A DNA stretch of 64,000 bases from contig CAZZCG010000007.1 of assembly GCA_964653145.1 (NCBI GenBank), positions 67,555-131,554 on the forward strand, read 5' to 3'. Numbering within the stretch: the first letter of the stretch is position 1; the number at the start of each line of letters is the position of its first letter. This document shows positions 8,808 through 17,258 of this stretch, one piece after another. The notes beneath the pieces are model-generated. The model worked only from the letters and a program-made list of their open reading frames with translations. It did not search any database and had not been told where the DNA came from. Origin of the DNA: Pseudocalidococcus sp964653145 (GTDB lineage: Bacteria > Cyanobacteriota > Cyanobacteriia > Thermosynechococcales > Thermosynechococcaceae). Both the position numbers and the translations under genes were made by a program.

Positions 8808-10244
8808 TCATCCCACACTTCCCTCTAGCTTCAGACTCAGCAACCGATCGGCTTCCACGGCAAACTCCATCGGCAACTGATTAAACACATCCCGACAGAA
8901 GCCACTAATCATCATCGAAACCGCATCTTCCGCTGAAATACCCCGCTGAGCAAAGTAAAACAGTTGGTCTTCCCCAATTTTTGAGGTGGAGGCTTCGTGT
9001 TCCACTTGGGCAGTGTTATTTTGCACCTGGATATAGGGAAAGGTATTAGCCCCGGCCTGGTCACCGATCAACATTGAATCACACTGGGAATAGTTGCGCG
9101 CCCGTACAGCCTTTGGCCCCATCTTCACCAGGCCCCGGTAACTATTTTGGGAACGCCCTGCGGAAATACCTTTAGAAATGATCGTGCTGCGGGTATTTTT
9201 GCCGACGTGGATCATCTTGGTGCCAGTGTCTGCCTGTTGACAGTTATTGGTTAAGGCCACCGAGTAGAATTCACCCACGGAATTATCACCCACCAACACA
9301 CAGCTGGGATATTTCCAGGTAATTGCTGAGCCAGTTTCCACTTGCGTCCAAGAAATCTTAGAGTTAACACCCTGGCATAGGCCCCGCTTGGTAACAAAGT
9401 TGTAAATGCCTCCCTTGCCATTTTCATCCCCGGCATACCAGTTTTGAACCGTGGAATACTTAATCTCAGCATTGTCTAGGGTGACCAATTCCACCACCGC
9501 AGCATGGAGTTGATTCGTGTCAAACATGGGGGCGGTGCAACCTTCAAGATAGGTCACCGAAGCTCCCGAATCCGCGATGATCAAAGTCCGCTCAAACTGC
9601 CCGGAATCACCATTGTTAATCCGAAAATAGGTGGATAAATCCATCGGACATTTCGTGTTTTTCGGGATGTACACAAACGAGCCATCGCTGAATACAGCTG
9701 AATTTAGCGCAGCAAAGTAGTTATCCCCAACAGGGACGACACTCCCCAGGTATTTTTCCACCAGTTCTGGATATTCCTGCACAGCCTCAGAAATGGAGCA
9801 GAAAATCACCCCATGCTTGGCTAAGTCTTTCCGGAAGGTGGTTGCGACGGAAACACTATCAAAAACCGCATCAACGGCGACGTTACTCAAGCGCTTTTGC
9901 TCAGAAAGGGGAATACCCAACTTTTCAAAGGTTTCCAGAAGCACCGGATCCACTTCGTCGAGGCTGTTGAGCTTGGCCTGCTGCTTGGGAGCGGAGTAGT
10001 AAATAATATCTTGGTAGTTAATTGGGGGATATTTCACATGGGGCCAGTCGGGTTCGGACATTTGTAACCACTGCCGATAGGCCTTAAGACGAAACGCCAA
10101 CATAAACTCCGGCTCGTTTTTCTTGGCCGAAATTAACCGAATGACATCTTCATCCAGGCCCCGAGGAATGGTTTCTGACTCAATTTCAGTGACAAAACCA
10201 TATTTATAGGGCTGGTTAACAAGGGACTGAACCGTGGCGGACAT
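8808..10244 (-). CDS. sufB: Fe-S cluster scaffold protein SufB
   Basis: The 478-residue protein is the SufB core of the SufBCD scaffold on which Fe-S clusters are built, the main system in cyanobacteria. Family features include DDVIRLISAKKNEPEFMLAFR near the N-terminus, GASVTYLEGCTAP, the SKISWTQVETGS region and the C-terminal AQRGISAEDAVSMMISGF helix. I use the ATG at 10244 (MSATVQS); a longer frame to 10286 lacks support. The gene faces away from sufR, with a SufR operator in the shared leader. No sufC, sufD or sufS follows in this window, unlike the common sufBCDS order. Confidence 0.96.
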   Translation of the reverse strand: MSATVQSLVNQPYKYGFVTEIESETIPRGLDEDVIRLISAKKNEPEFMLAFRLKAYRQWLQMSEPDWPHVKYPPINYQDIIYYSAPKQQAKLNSLDEVDPVLLETFEKLGIPLSEQKRLSNVAVDAVFDSVSVATTFRKDLAKHGVIFCSISEAVQEYPELVEKYLGSVVPVGDNYFAALNSAVFSDGSFVYIPKNTKCPMDLSTYFRINNGDSGQFERTLIIADSGASVTYLEGCTAPMFDTNQLHAAVVELVTLDNAEIKYSTVQNWYAGDENGKGGIYNFVTKRGLCQGVNSKISWTQVETGSAITWKYPSCVLVGDNSVGEFYSVALTNNCQQADTGTKMIHVGKNTRSTIISKGISAGRSQNSYRGLVKMGPKAVRARNYSQCDSMLIGDQAGANTFPYIQVQNNTAQVEHEASTSKIGEDQLFYFAQRGISAEDAVSMMISGFCRDVFNQLPMEFAVEADRLLSLKLEGSVG

Positions 10245-10427
10245 GCAGTGTTCTCTTCTGGGGATTGCAAACGGTGGATCGAACAAAAGGGGGCAAAAAC
10301 TGAGTCTTTAAACCCGCTATCTCAAACCAGTGCCTCATTATAGGGGGAAAAGCTTGGGCAAACCATAGGTATTACTCAAGGGATAACCGCCTCGGGGCCA
10401 GGTCTAAGACAGATTTGGCGAATAAAA

Positions 10428-10441
10428 CAACTAAAGTGTTG
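10428..10441. promoter_or_regulatory. SufR operator, CAAC-N6-GTTG
   Basis: CAAC (10428-10431), six bases TAAAGT, and GTTG (10438-10441) form a perfect match to the CAAC-N6-GTTG palindrome known for SufR binding in Synechocystis. It lies in the 255-bp region between the divergent sufB (start 10244) and sufR (start 10500), about 60 bp before sufR and 185 bp before sufB. It probably mediates sufR autorepression and control of sufB in response to Fe-S status. Confidence 0.8.
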
Positions 10442-10499
10442 CTTAATCCCCATGCTAATTTAGAAATAGAAAGGTTGTCAAAGTCAAGGGGTTTTTCCT

Positions 10500-11153
10500 G
10501 TGGCCGCCACTGCAACAACAAAAACCGAAATTCTCGATGCCCTGATGCATGTGGGAAAATCCACGGCCCAAGAATTGGCCCAGTCCCTACAGGTATCCCC
10601 CCAGGCCATTCGTCGGCACCTGAAAGACTTAGAGGACGAGCATTTAATCGCCTATGAAATCCAGCAAGCTGGTGTGGGACGCCCCCAGAATGTCTATGCC
10701 CTCACGGAAAATGGTCGCGCCCGCTTAAGAACTCTTCCCCAACAAGCCCAGGCCCAGAATGAATTTGCGGTCGAACTTCTGGAAACCCTAGCCGAAACCA
10801 TCGGGCCAGCCCAGATGGAGCAAATCCTGGCCAAGCAATGGCAACGGAAAGCGGCCGAGTATCGCAGCAAATTGATTCAAGCTAATTTAGAAGAAAAGCT
10901 GCAACAACTGGTACAACTCCGACGGGCGGAAGGCTACAGTGCTGAATGTTTTCCCTTGGAATCCGAAGCCGGGCAAACCTTTGTCCTCACGGAATATAAC
11001 TGTGCCATTGCCAATATTGCCAAAACCTTTCCCGCCGTGTGTGAGCATGAACTGGAGATGTTTGCCGCTGCCCTACCCAATTGCCAGGTTGAGCGCACCC
11101 ATTGGCTGGTGGAAGGGGAGCATCGGTGTGGCTATTTAATTTCTAAACTTTAG
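10500..11153 (+). CDS. sufR: Fe-S cluster-sensing repressor SufR
   Basis: The 217-residue protein has an N-terminal winged helix-turn-helix of the ArsR/DeoR type (ALMHVGKSTAQELAQSLQVS, then AIRRHLKDLEDE, residues about 10-60). The C-terminal part carries four cysteines spaced exactly C-x12-C-x13-C-x14-C (from CAIANIA to CGYLI), the SufR cluster-binding signature. With its [4Fe-4S] cluster bound, SufR represses the suf genes. The start is a GTG at 10500; no in-frame ATG is well placed. The operator at 10428-10441 and the divergent sufB support the assignment. Confidence 0.95.
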   Translation: MAATATTKTEILDALMHVGKSTAQELAQSLQVSPQAIRRHLKDLEDEHLIAYEIQQAGVGRPQNVYALTENGRARLRTLPQQAQAQNEFAVELLETLAETIGPAQMEQILAKQWQRKAAEYRSKLIQANLEEKLQQLVQLRRAEGYSAECFPLESEAGQTFVLTEYNCAIANIAKTFPAVCEHELEMFAAALPNCQVERTHWLVEGEHRCGYLISKL

Positions 11154-11259
11154 TCTCTATTACCTAAGCTAGGCCAGTCCCAGGGGGCACCCATTATCCC
11201 CAGGAATGTTTTAAATGCCTAACCTCAGCAAAAAGACTGTCAATCTTGAGGTGCGGCTA

Positions 11260-12285
11260 TCAATCGGACTGGGCCTGGGGTTCACTGGTCACCTCCTCAA
11301 CGCTGGAATACTGAAACACCAGGTGCAGCGGCCGTCCCATTTCCTGGGAAACAAATTCCTCTAATAGTGACACTTGTCGGGGGGTGATCGGGTCCAGGGT
11401 GCGAACATCTAGGCGAACCACCGGAGGCTCGGTATTCCAATTGGTTTCCATTCGCAATAGATCCATCCGCTGAAATGTCACAGTCCGGTTCAGTAGGGCC
11501 TGGCGAATATTGGCCTCCAAACGCCCCTGTTGCAGCAGCCGTCCAAAGCTAATACCCAAGGGAATCACCAAAATCCCCGTTAACAGCATCCCCACCGCCA
11601 GGGGGCGACGACCCTTTTTCAGAGGAACATAGCCTGATAGCCAAAAGACCACCATACAGGCAAAGGCAATCCCCAAGAGGTTGGTCAGATAGAGGAGGGT
11701 CGCCCCGCGGGCCAGACTGGCATTTGCTTGAGCTAAACCCAGGCCAATGGTACAAACCGGCGGCATCAAGGCCACGGCAATCGCCACCCCAGCTAGGGTA
11801 CTGGAAATTTTCGGTTGAACGAGGGCATACCCACTCACTGCCCCTGCAGCCACAGCAATCCCCAGATCCAACAGGTTCGGTTGGGAGCGGGCCATAATTT
11901 CGCTGCCGTAGATCGGAAGGGCCGTAACCAGTCCCAAAATCCAGGAAATCAACACAGCTAAGAATGTCCCACCGCCAATGGCAATCACCGCCAAGCGAAA
12001 CAACGCAAGATCACTGATTAATACCGCTAGGGCCAGTCCCCGAATCGGCATCATCAAGGGAGCCACAATCATCGCCCCAATGATCACCGCTGCACTGTTA
12101 CTCAACAACCCCAGGGTGGCAATCACACAGGAACCGACAATCAAAGCCAAGTAGGAGGCATCCGGGTCTGTTTCCAGCCATAGCTTGGAGCGCAGTTGCC
12201 CTAATTCCGCCTCTGAAGCCCGTTTCCGCCGAAAGTGCAGGATTTGCTCAGCAATGGACTTAAAGTAGGGGACAAGTTTACTCAC
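11260..12285 (-). CDS. DUF389 integral membrane protein
   Basis: The 341-residue protein has a short soluble N-terminus, then six or more hydrophobic segments from about residue 42 to 225. They carry the glycine-rich family signature (GSCVIATLGLLSNSAAVIIGAMIVAP split over the first helices, then MPIRGLA). A soluble alpha/beta tail of about 100 residues follows. DUF389 (TIGR00341-type) proteins are inner-membrane proteins of unknown transport or structural role. Its start lies 16 bp after the lipA stop on the same strand, suggesting cotranscription with lipA. Confidence 0.82.
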   Translation of the reverse strand: MSKLVPYFKSIAEQILHFRRKRASEAELGQLRSKLWLETDPDASYLALIVGSCVIATLGLLSNSAAVIIGAMIVAPLMMPIRGLALAVLISDLALFRLAVIAIGGGTFLAVLISWILGLVTALPIYGSEIMARSQPNLLDLGIAVAAGAVSGYALVQPKISSTLAGVAIAVALMPPVCTIGLGLAQANASLARGATLLYLTNLLGIAFACMVVFWLSGYVPLKKGRRPLAVGMLLTGILVIPLGISFGRLLQQGRLEANIRQALLNRTVTFQRMDLLRMETNWNTEPPVVRLDVRTLDPITPRQVSLLEEFVSQEMGRPLHLVFQYSSVEEVTSEPQAQSD

Positions 12286-12301
12286 TGGGGTGACTCCACT
12301 G

Positions 12302-13186
12302 TCAGTTTGTCGGCCGGGGGCGGGGGTATTGCTGCATCAACCGGCGAACTTCTTCAGCATGGTAGGAACTGCGGGTTAGGGGAGAGGCCACCACTTGGAG
12401 ATAGCCCATTTGTTCCCCTTGACGCTGCCAGGCCTGGAATTGCGCTGGGGAAATAAACTCAACTACGGGTAAATGCTTCGGGCTGGGTTGGAGATACTGG
12501 CCAATGGTCAAAATGTCGCAATCACCCCCCCGTAAATCCGCCATCACTTGGGCAACTTCGGCATTGGTTTCCCCCAGACCCACCATAATCCCCGACTTAG
12601 TGTAAATCCAGGGAGCTTGTTGGCGCACCCGTTGGAGTAATTCCAGACTGCGGTGATACTCACCCTGGGGCCGAATCCGACGGTAGAGGCGGGGGACTGT
12701 TTCCGTATTGTGGTTAAGAACATCGGGCTGGGCCTGGAGGATGCTATCTAGGGCCTGCCAATTACCACAAAGATCCGGAATCAGGACTTCAATGGTAGTT
12801 TTTGGAGATCGTTGCCGCACCTGTTGGATACAGTGGACAAACTGACTTGCCCCACCATCCTCAAGATCATCCCGATTGACTGACGTAATCACAACATGGT
12901 TCAGGTTCAACCGGCCCACCGCTTCAGCTAAACGGATTGGTTCAGTCGGGTCTAGGGCCTGGGGTTTCTTCTCGAAATCAATATCGCAATAGGGACAAGC
13001 TCGAGTACACGCCGGCCCCATAATCAAAAACGTGGCAGTCCCCTGGTTAAAACATTCACCAATATTGGGGCAGGAGGCCTCTTCACAGACCGTATTGAGA
13101 TTTAAATCGCGCAGAAGGCTTTTGACATCTCCAACCCGTTGCCATTGGGGAGCCTTGACCCGCAGCCACTCTGGTTTAACCGCCAT
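12302..13186 (-). CDS. lipA: Lipoyl synthase LipA (radical SAM)
   Basis: The 294-residue enzyme inserts two sulfur atoms into protein-bound octanoyl chains. It shows both cluster sites. The N-terminal auxiliary [4Fe-4S] motif is CEEASCPNIGEC and the radical-SAM motif is CTRACPYC. GLGETNAEV and the C-terminal serine motif TRSSYHAEEV, which holds the Ser ligand of the auxiliary cluster, are also present. Length is normal. It lies between gor (73 bp upstream) and the DUF389 gene (16 bp downstream), all on the minus strand. Confidence 0.96.
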   Translation of the reverse strand: MAVKPEWLRVKAPQWQRVGDVKSLLRDLNLNTVCEEASCPNIGECFNQGTATFLIMGPACTRACPYCDIDFEKKPQALDPTEPIRLAEAVGRLNLNHVVITSVNRDDLEDGGASQFVHCIQQVRQRSPKTTIEVLIPDLCGNWQALDSILQAQPDVLNHNTETVPRLYRRIRPQGEYHRSLELLQRVRQQAPWIYTKSGIMVGLGETNAEVAQVMADLRGGDCDILTIGQYLQPSPKHLPVVEFISPAQFQAWQRQGEQMGYLQVVASPLTRSSYHAEEVRRLMQQYPRPRPTN

Positions 13187-13259
13187 ACCCTTCAGACCTG
13201 ATAACCGGTGCTGCCCTAGTTTAACAAACCCACCATCCCCCCTAGGCTGGCCGCTGGAG

Positions 13260-14621
13260 TCAACGCAGGGTCACAAATTCCTCAGCAGTAGAGGGGTGAA
13301 TTCCAATGGTGGCATCAAAGTCCCGTTTGGTTGCGCCCATTTTCACGGCAATGGCCATCCCTTGAATAATTTCCGCTGCGTGCTCACCGACCATGTGTAC
13401 CCCTAAAATCTTTTCGGAATGGGCCTCTAGGACTAGCTTCACCATGACTTTTTCGGCCTGCCCCGTAAAGCTGTGGTACATCGGCCGGAATTTGGCTCGG
13501 TAAGTTTTGATATTCTCAGCACCGTATTGGGTCTCGGCCTGGGCCTGGGAAAGTCCAACACTGGCGGCTTCCGGTTGCGAGAACACTGCTGAGGCAATAT
13601 TTTCGTGGCTAATGGTGCGGGGCTGGTGGCCAAATTCCGTATCCGCAAAGGCGCGCCCTTCGGCAATAGCCACTGGGGTCAGGTTCACCCGATCCGTGCA
13701 ATCTCCAACGGCAAAAATATGGGGCTGGCTGGTGCGACTCCATTCATCCACAGCAATAGCAGGAAACCGACCGCTGGTATTCACGTTAACTCCGACATGC
13801 TCCAGGCCCAGGCCCGTTAAATTAGGCGCCCGCCCAATGGCACACAACACAGCATCAACGGTTAGTTTTTGCGGTTCCCCGGCCTGGGTGTAGATTACTT
13901 TGATCCCTCTTTTTGTTTTCTTCAATTCTTGGAGTTGGATATTCGGGACAAGATTTACCCCATGGTTGAGCATTCCCTCGTAAACCCCCTCTTGAATATC
14001 CTGATCAAACCCCCGCAATGGCCGCTCACCTCGGATCAGATGGGTGACCTGCGTTCCCAGGCCCTGCATAATGCCACTGAACTCGACACTGATGTACCCC
14101 GCCCCGAGGACAGCCAGGGTTTTCGGTTGTTTCGGTAGCAAGAACATCTCCCGCGAGGTAATACTCAAGTCAATTCCGGGAATGTCCGGTCTAATCGCTT
14201 CTCCCCCGACAGCAATCAGAATTTTGGCCGCTGTAATTTGTCGCTCACCCACTTGGATCGTATGGGGGTCTAAAAACTTGGCCTGGTGGGGAATTAGCTC
14301 AACGTTTGCTTTGTTCAGTAAATCGGTGTGGAGTTGGCTCAGACGGTGGACTTCCTTTTGGACATTGGTGATCAGGGTGGGCCAACTAAATTTTGCTTTG
14401 ACCGCTTTCCAGCCATAGCCAACTGCATCTTCATAGAGATGGGAAAACTTAGATCCATAGACCAGTAATTTTTTGGGGACACAGCCACGGACAACACAGG
14501 TACCTCCAACATCTTCCCCTTCTGCAATAGCCACCCGCGCCCCATAGGATGCAGCACGCTTAGAGGCCGCCAAGCCCCCAGAACCCGCCCCAATCACAAA
14601 CAGGTCATAGTCAAAGTCCAC
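13260..14621 (-). CDS. gor: Glutathione-disulfide reductase
   Basis: The 453-residue flavoprotein reduces oxidised glutathione with a pyridine nucleotide. It has the FAD motif GAGSGGLAAS near the start, the redox-active disulfide Cys42/Cys47 in GGTCVVRGCVPKK, the second Rossmann motif GAGYISVEFSG, the FAD motif VGDCTD, and the C-terminal HPSTAEEFVTL with the catalytic His-Glu pair. Lack of the mercuric or dihydrolipoyl features and the VVRGC form favour glutathione reductase over other family members. It heads the gor-lipA-DUF389 row. Confidence 0.92.
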   Translation of the reverse strand: MDFDYDLFVIGAGSGGLAASKRAASYGARVAIAEGEDVGGTCVVRGCVPKKLLVYGSKFSHLYEDAVGYGWKAVKAKFSWPTLITNVQKEVHRLSQLHTDLLNKANVELIPHQAKFLDPHTIQVGERQITAAKILIAVGGEAIRPDIPGIDLSITSREMFLLPKQPKTLAVLGAGYISVEFSGIMQGLGTQVTHLIRGERPLRGFDQDIQEGVYEGMLNHGVNLVPNIQLQELKKTKRGIKVIYTQAGEPQKLTVDAVLCAIGRAPNLTGLGLEHVGVNVNTSGRFPAIAVDEWSRTSQPHIFAVGDCTDRVNLTPVAIAEGRAFADTEFGHQPRTISHENIASAVFSQPEAASVGLSQAQAETQYGAENIKTYRAKFRPMYHSFTGQAEKVMVKLVLEAHSEKILGVHMVGEHAAEIIQGMAIAVKMGATKRDFDATIGIHPSTAEEFVTLR

Positions 14622-14781
14622 CGGTTTGCCTCGCTTTCTTGGGTGTGAAATTTCTGTATCCTTGGGGCCATTCTACCCAAGCACCTTCCCCACAGGCCAT
14701 TCCTGGTACTCCAAGCTCTGGGTGATGCTCCACTGGGCCTGGATCAAAACGATAGGTGAACAGTCCATGGTCATCCAGGAT

Positions 14782-17058
14782 TCACTCGGGGTTAGGGAAA
14801 CTTCCAAAGGGCTGGAGTTGAATCAAGGGCAAAACTTGGGAAAAGTCATCCGTCCAGGCCCCAATGGTCAGGTTGCTCTTTAAGGGCTGCCAACGGGGAT
14901 CTGAGCGAAAGGGGGCGAGGGTTTCGGGATTTGGGGCGAGGATGATCCAGCGGGAGGGGGTTTTGCCAGCCTCTTGCTCGGTGGGGGTTACCTGGCGGTC
15001 GTACTGATGCAAGCCCGTTAGGTTTAACCTCTCTGCAACTGCGGCAATGACGGGTTCAAGGTCGAGAAAACGATTCGTGATGTTGATGGCGATCATCCCA
15101 GTTGGCTTGAGTTTTTGCAGGTAAAGTTCTAGGGCTTCTTGGGTGAGTAGATGAACTGGAATTGCATCGGAACTAAACGCATCCATGACTAGCAAATCCA
15201 GTTGACGATCCTCCGCTTGGGCTAATTGCAGGCGACCATCTCCGAAAATAATTTCTGGCTGAACAGGCGCGTGCTCTAGGTAGGTAAAGTAATTGGGGTT
15301 ACTGGCCAATTCCACCACCAGGGGATCAATTTCATAAAACCACCAGGCCTGGTGTGGGTGACCATACTGAATTAGGGTACCAATGCCCAAGCCGAGGACA
15401 GCAATTTTTTCGAGTTGCTTATCCAAGGTTTGAAAGACCTGACCAATGGGCCCAGAGGGGGTGAAATAGGTGAGTGGGGCCTGTTCCATTCCAGGGGTCA
15501 GATTTTGTTGTCCGTGGACAGTGGTGCCGTGGATGAGGCTATGAACGTTAGTTTGGGCATCCTGGAGTACCTGATACACCCCAAAAAAACTCCGCTGCCG
15601 TGCTAAAACCCCACCCAGGCCACTGAGGGAAAACTGGTTCAGCAACACCATCAAAACCAGGCCCAGGCCAATTTGCCACCGCTGTAGCGGCCAAAGCCAG
15701 CCAAGGGCCACCACCAGGCCCCAACAGACCAGTAAAGCCCAACCCTGCCCAACAAAATTTCCCTGCCAACCAATGCTCAAACAGCCCACCAGCAGCCCCA
15801 GACTCAGAGGCCAGGTCAACCGCACCCCCGGCCTGGAATCCAGAGTCCGCCACAGTAGCAAATTCATCAAAATCATCAGGGGGTATTCCAGCACCTTTTT
15901 AAAAAGCAGCGGGGCCAACAGACTGTTAAATACCCCTCCCAGCATCCCGCCAAAGGCAATGGCTAAATAAAAGCGGGTTAATTGGGTCGCGACGGGCCGG
16001 GATTGCGCCAGATGGTTATGCAGACAATAGGCTGCCAGGGTAAATCCGAGTAAATGCAGTGGCAAGACAAGGATCAACGGCTGAGTCACCTTCAGCAGGA
16101 GCAACATCACCAGCAGCAAACTCAACAGGGGCATGAGGCCCATCAGCACATTGGGGGGTCGCCAGGCCGGTTGGGCAAAGGCCACAATAAATGTCAGCAA
16201 ATACAACCCCAGGGGCAAGGCCCAAAACAGGGGAATGGCAGCCATATCGGTGGTGATGTAGGTGGTGACACTGAGCAGCCAACTGGAGGGAATAAAGGCC
16301 AAAATCACCCATCGCCAGGGCCTTCCCTTGGGAGATAAATCCAGACCCGATGGCGGAAGCGGTGGGGGAATATCAGCGGGCTGAGGCGTGGACGGTTGAT
16401 GGTTACGATGGCTTTGGGTGAGGGAAAAACATCCCAGCAGCAGTAAACCCAGGCCAGCGTAGAGAAAAGCCCAAAGTTGATTTTGCAGAGTCAGAGTCAG
16501 ATGGGGTTCCAAAACCAAGGGATAGCCCAACAGGCCCAGCAAACTACCCAGATTACTTGCGCCGTAAAGAAAATAGGGATCCTGAGCCTGGGGGTGGGTC
16601 GTGCGGCTAAACCAGGCCTGGAGGAGTGGTGCCAAGGTGGCCAGGGCAAAAAACGGTAAGCCTATCCCCAATAACAATGTGAGCAACAGCCAAGGTAAGG
16701 GATTTGTCTCCGTGGGCGGGAGTCCAAGGCGATCGATTTGTAAGGGCAACAACCCCAAGGGCAACAGAAACACCGCCCCTTGCAACCCGGCCTGGTGGGG
16801 GAGGGTCAATCGCCGCGTGATCCAATCGCTATAGCCATATCCCAACAACAATAGGGCCTGGAAGAAAAACAGACAGGTATTCCAAACCGCTGGCGCCCCC
16901 CCCAAGAGCGGCAAGAGCATTTTGGCCACCATCAACTGCACCCAAAACAACAGGAAAGCACTGACCAACAGCGTTAGGGCAAAAAGGATCAGTAATCCCT
17001 GGTGCCAGGCCGGGAAAGGTAACCGCCCCATGGTTGAGTTCTCCAATTGCTCACTCAA
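14782..17058 (-). CDS. Membrane protein fused to spermidine-synthase-like domain
   Basis: The 758-residue protein has about 12-14 hydrophobic segments in residues 15-500. A soluble C-terminal domain of about 250 residues has the aminopropyltransferase/methyltransferase fold: AVLGLGIGTL, the acidic turn WFYEIDPLVVE, GDGRLQLAQ, and LLVMDAFSSDAIPVHLLT. This is the known 'fused MFS/spermidine synthase' architecture of unknown substrate. The canonical start could be Met1 or Met10 (MGRLPFP). The gene ends 160 bp before gor on the same strand. Whether the soluble domain makes polyamines or modifies a transported compound is not known. Confidence 0.8.
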   Translation of the reverse strand: MSEQLENSTMGRLPFPAWHQGLLILFALTLLVSAFLLFWVQLMVAKMLLPLLGGAPAVWNTCLFFFQALLLLGYGYSDWITRRLTLPHQAGLQGAVFLLPLGLLPLQIDRLGLPPTETNPLPWLLLTLLLGIGLPFFALATLAPLLQAWFSRTTHPQAQDPYFLYGASNLGSLLGLLGYPLVLEPHLTLTLQNQLWAFLYAGLGLLLLGCFSLTQSHRNHQPSTPQPADIPPPLPPSGLDLSPKGRPWRWVILAFIPSSWLLSVTTYITTDMAAIPLFWALPLGLYLLTFIVAFAQPAWRPPNVLMGLMPLLSLLLVMLLLLKVTQPLILVLPLHLLGFTLAAYCLHNHLAQSRPVATQLTRFYLAIAFGGMLGGVFNSLLAPLLFKKVLEYPLMILMNLLLWRTLDSRPGVRLTWPLSLGLLVGCLSIGWQGNFVGQGWALLVCWGLVVALGWLWPLQRWQIGLGLVLMVLLNQFSLSGLGGVLARQRSFFGVYQVLQDAQTNVHSLIHGTTVHGQQNLTPGMEQAPLTYFTPSGPIGQVFQTLDKQLEKIAVLGLGIGTLIQYGHPHQAWWFYEIDPLVVELASNPNYFTYLEHAPVQPEIIFGDGRLQLAQAEDRQLDLLVMDAFSSDAIPVHLLTQEALELYLQKLKPTGMIAINITNRFLDLEPVIAAVAERLNLTGLHQYDRQVTPTEQEAGKTPSRWIILAPNPETLAPFRSDPRWQPLKSNLTIGAWTDDFSQVLPLIQLQPFGSFPNPE

Positions 17059-17258
17059 GAAATATTGCCCCCAGGCCTGGTGATCATCCCGAACCTAGAC
17101 ATTACACATTGCTTAAAATAACCCGTTCAGCCCAAATGCTTTTTCTGATTACATCCTGAGTGATATCCAAGAAAGACTGAGGCTGATGTTTTAAGAAAGT
17201 TTTCCTGGAGAAAATCATCTATGTCATTCTGGAGGTAAGCACGCGGCGGGAAGAAAAA

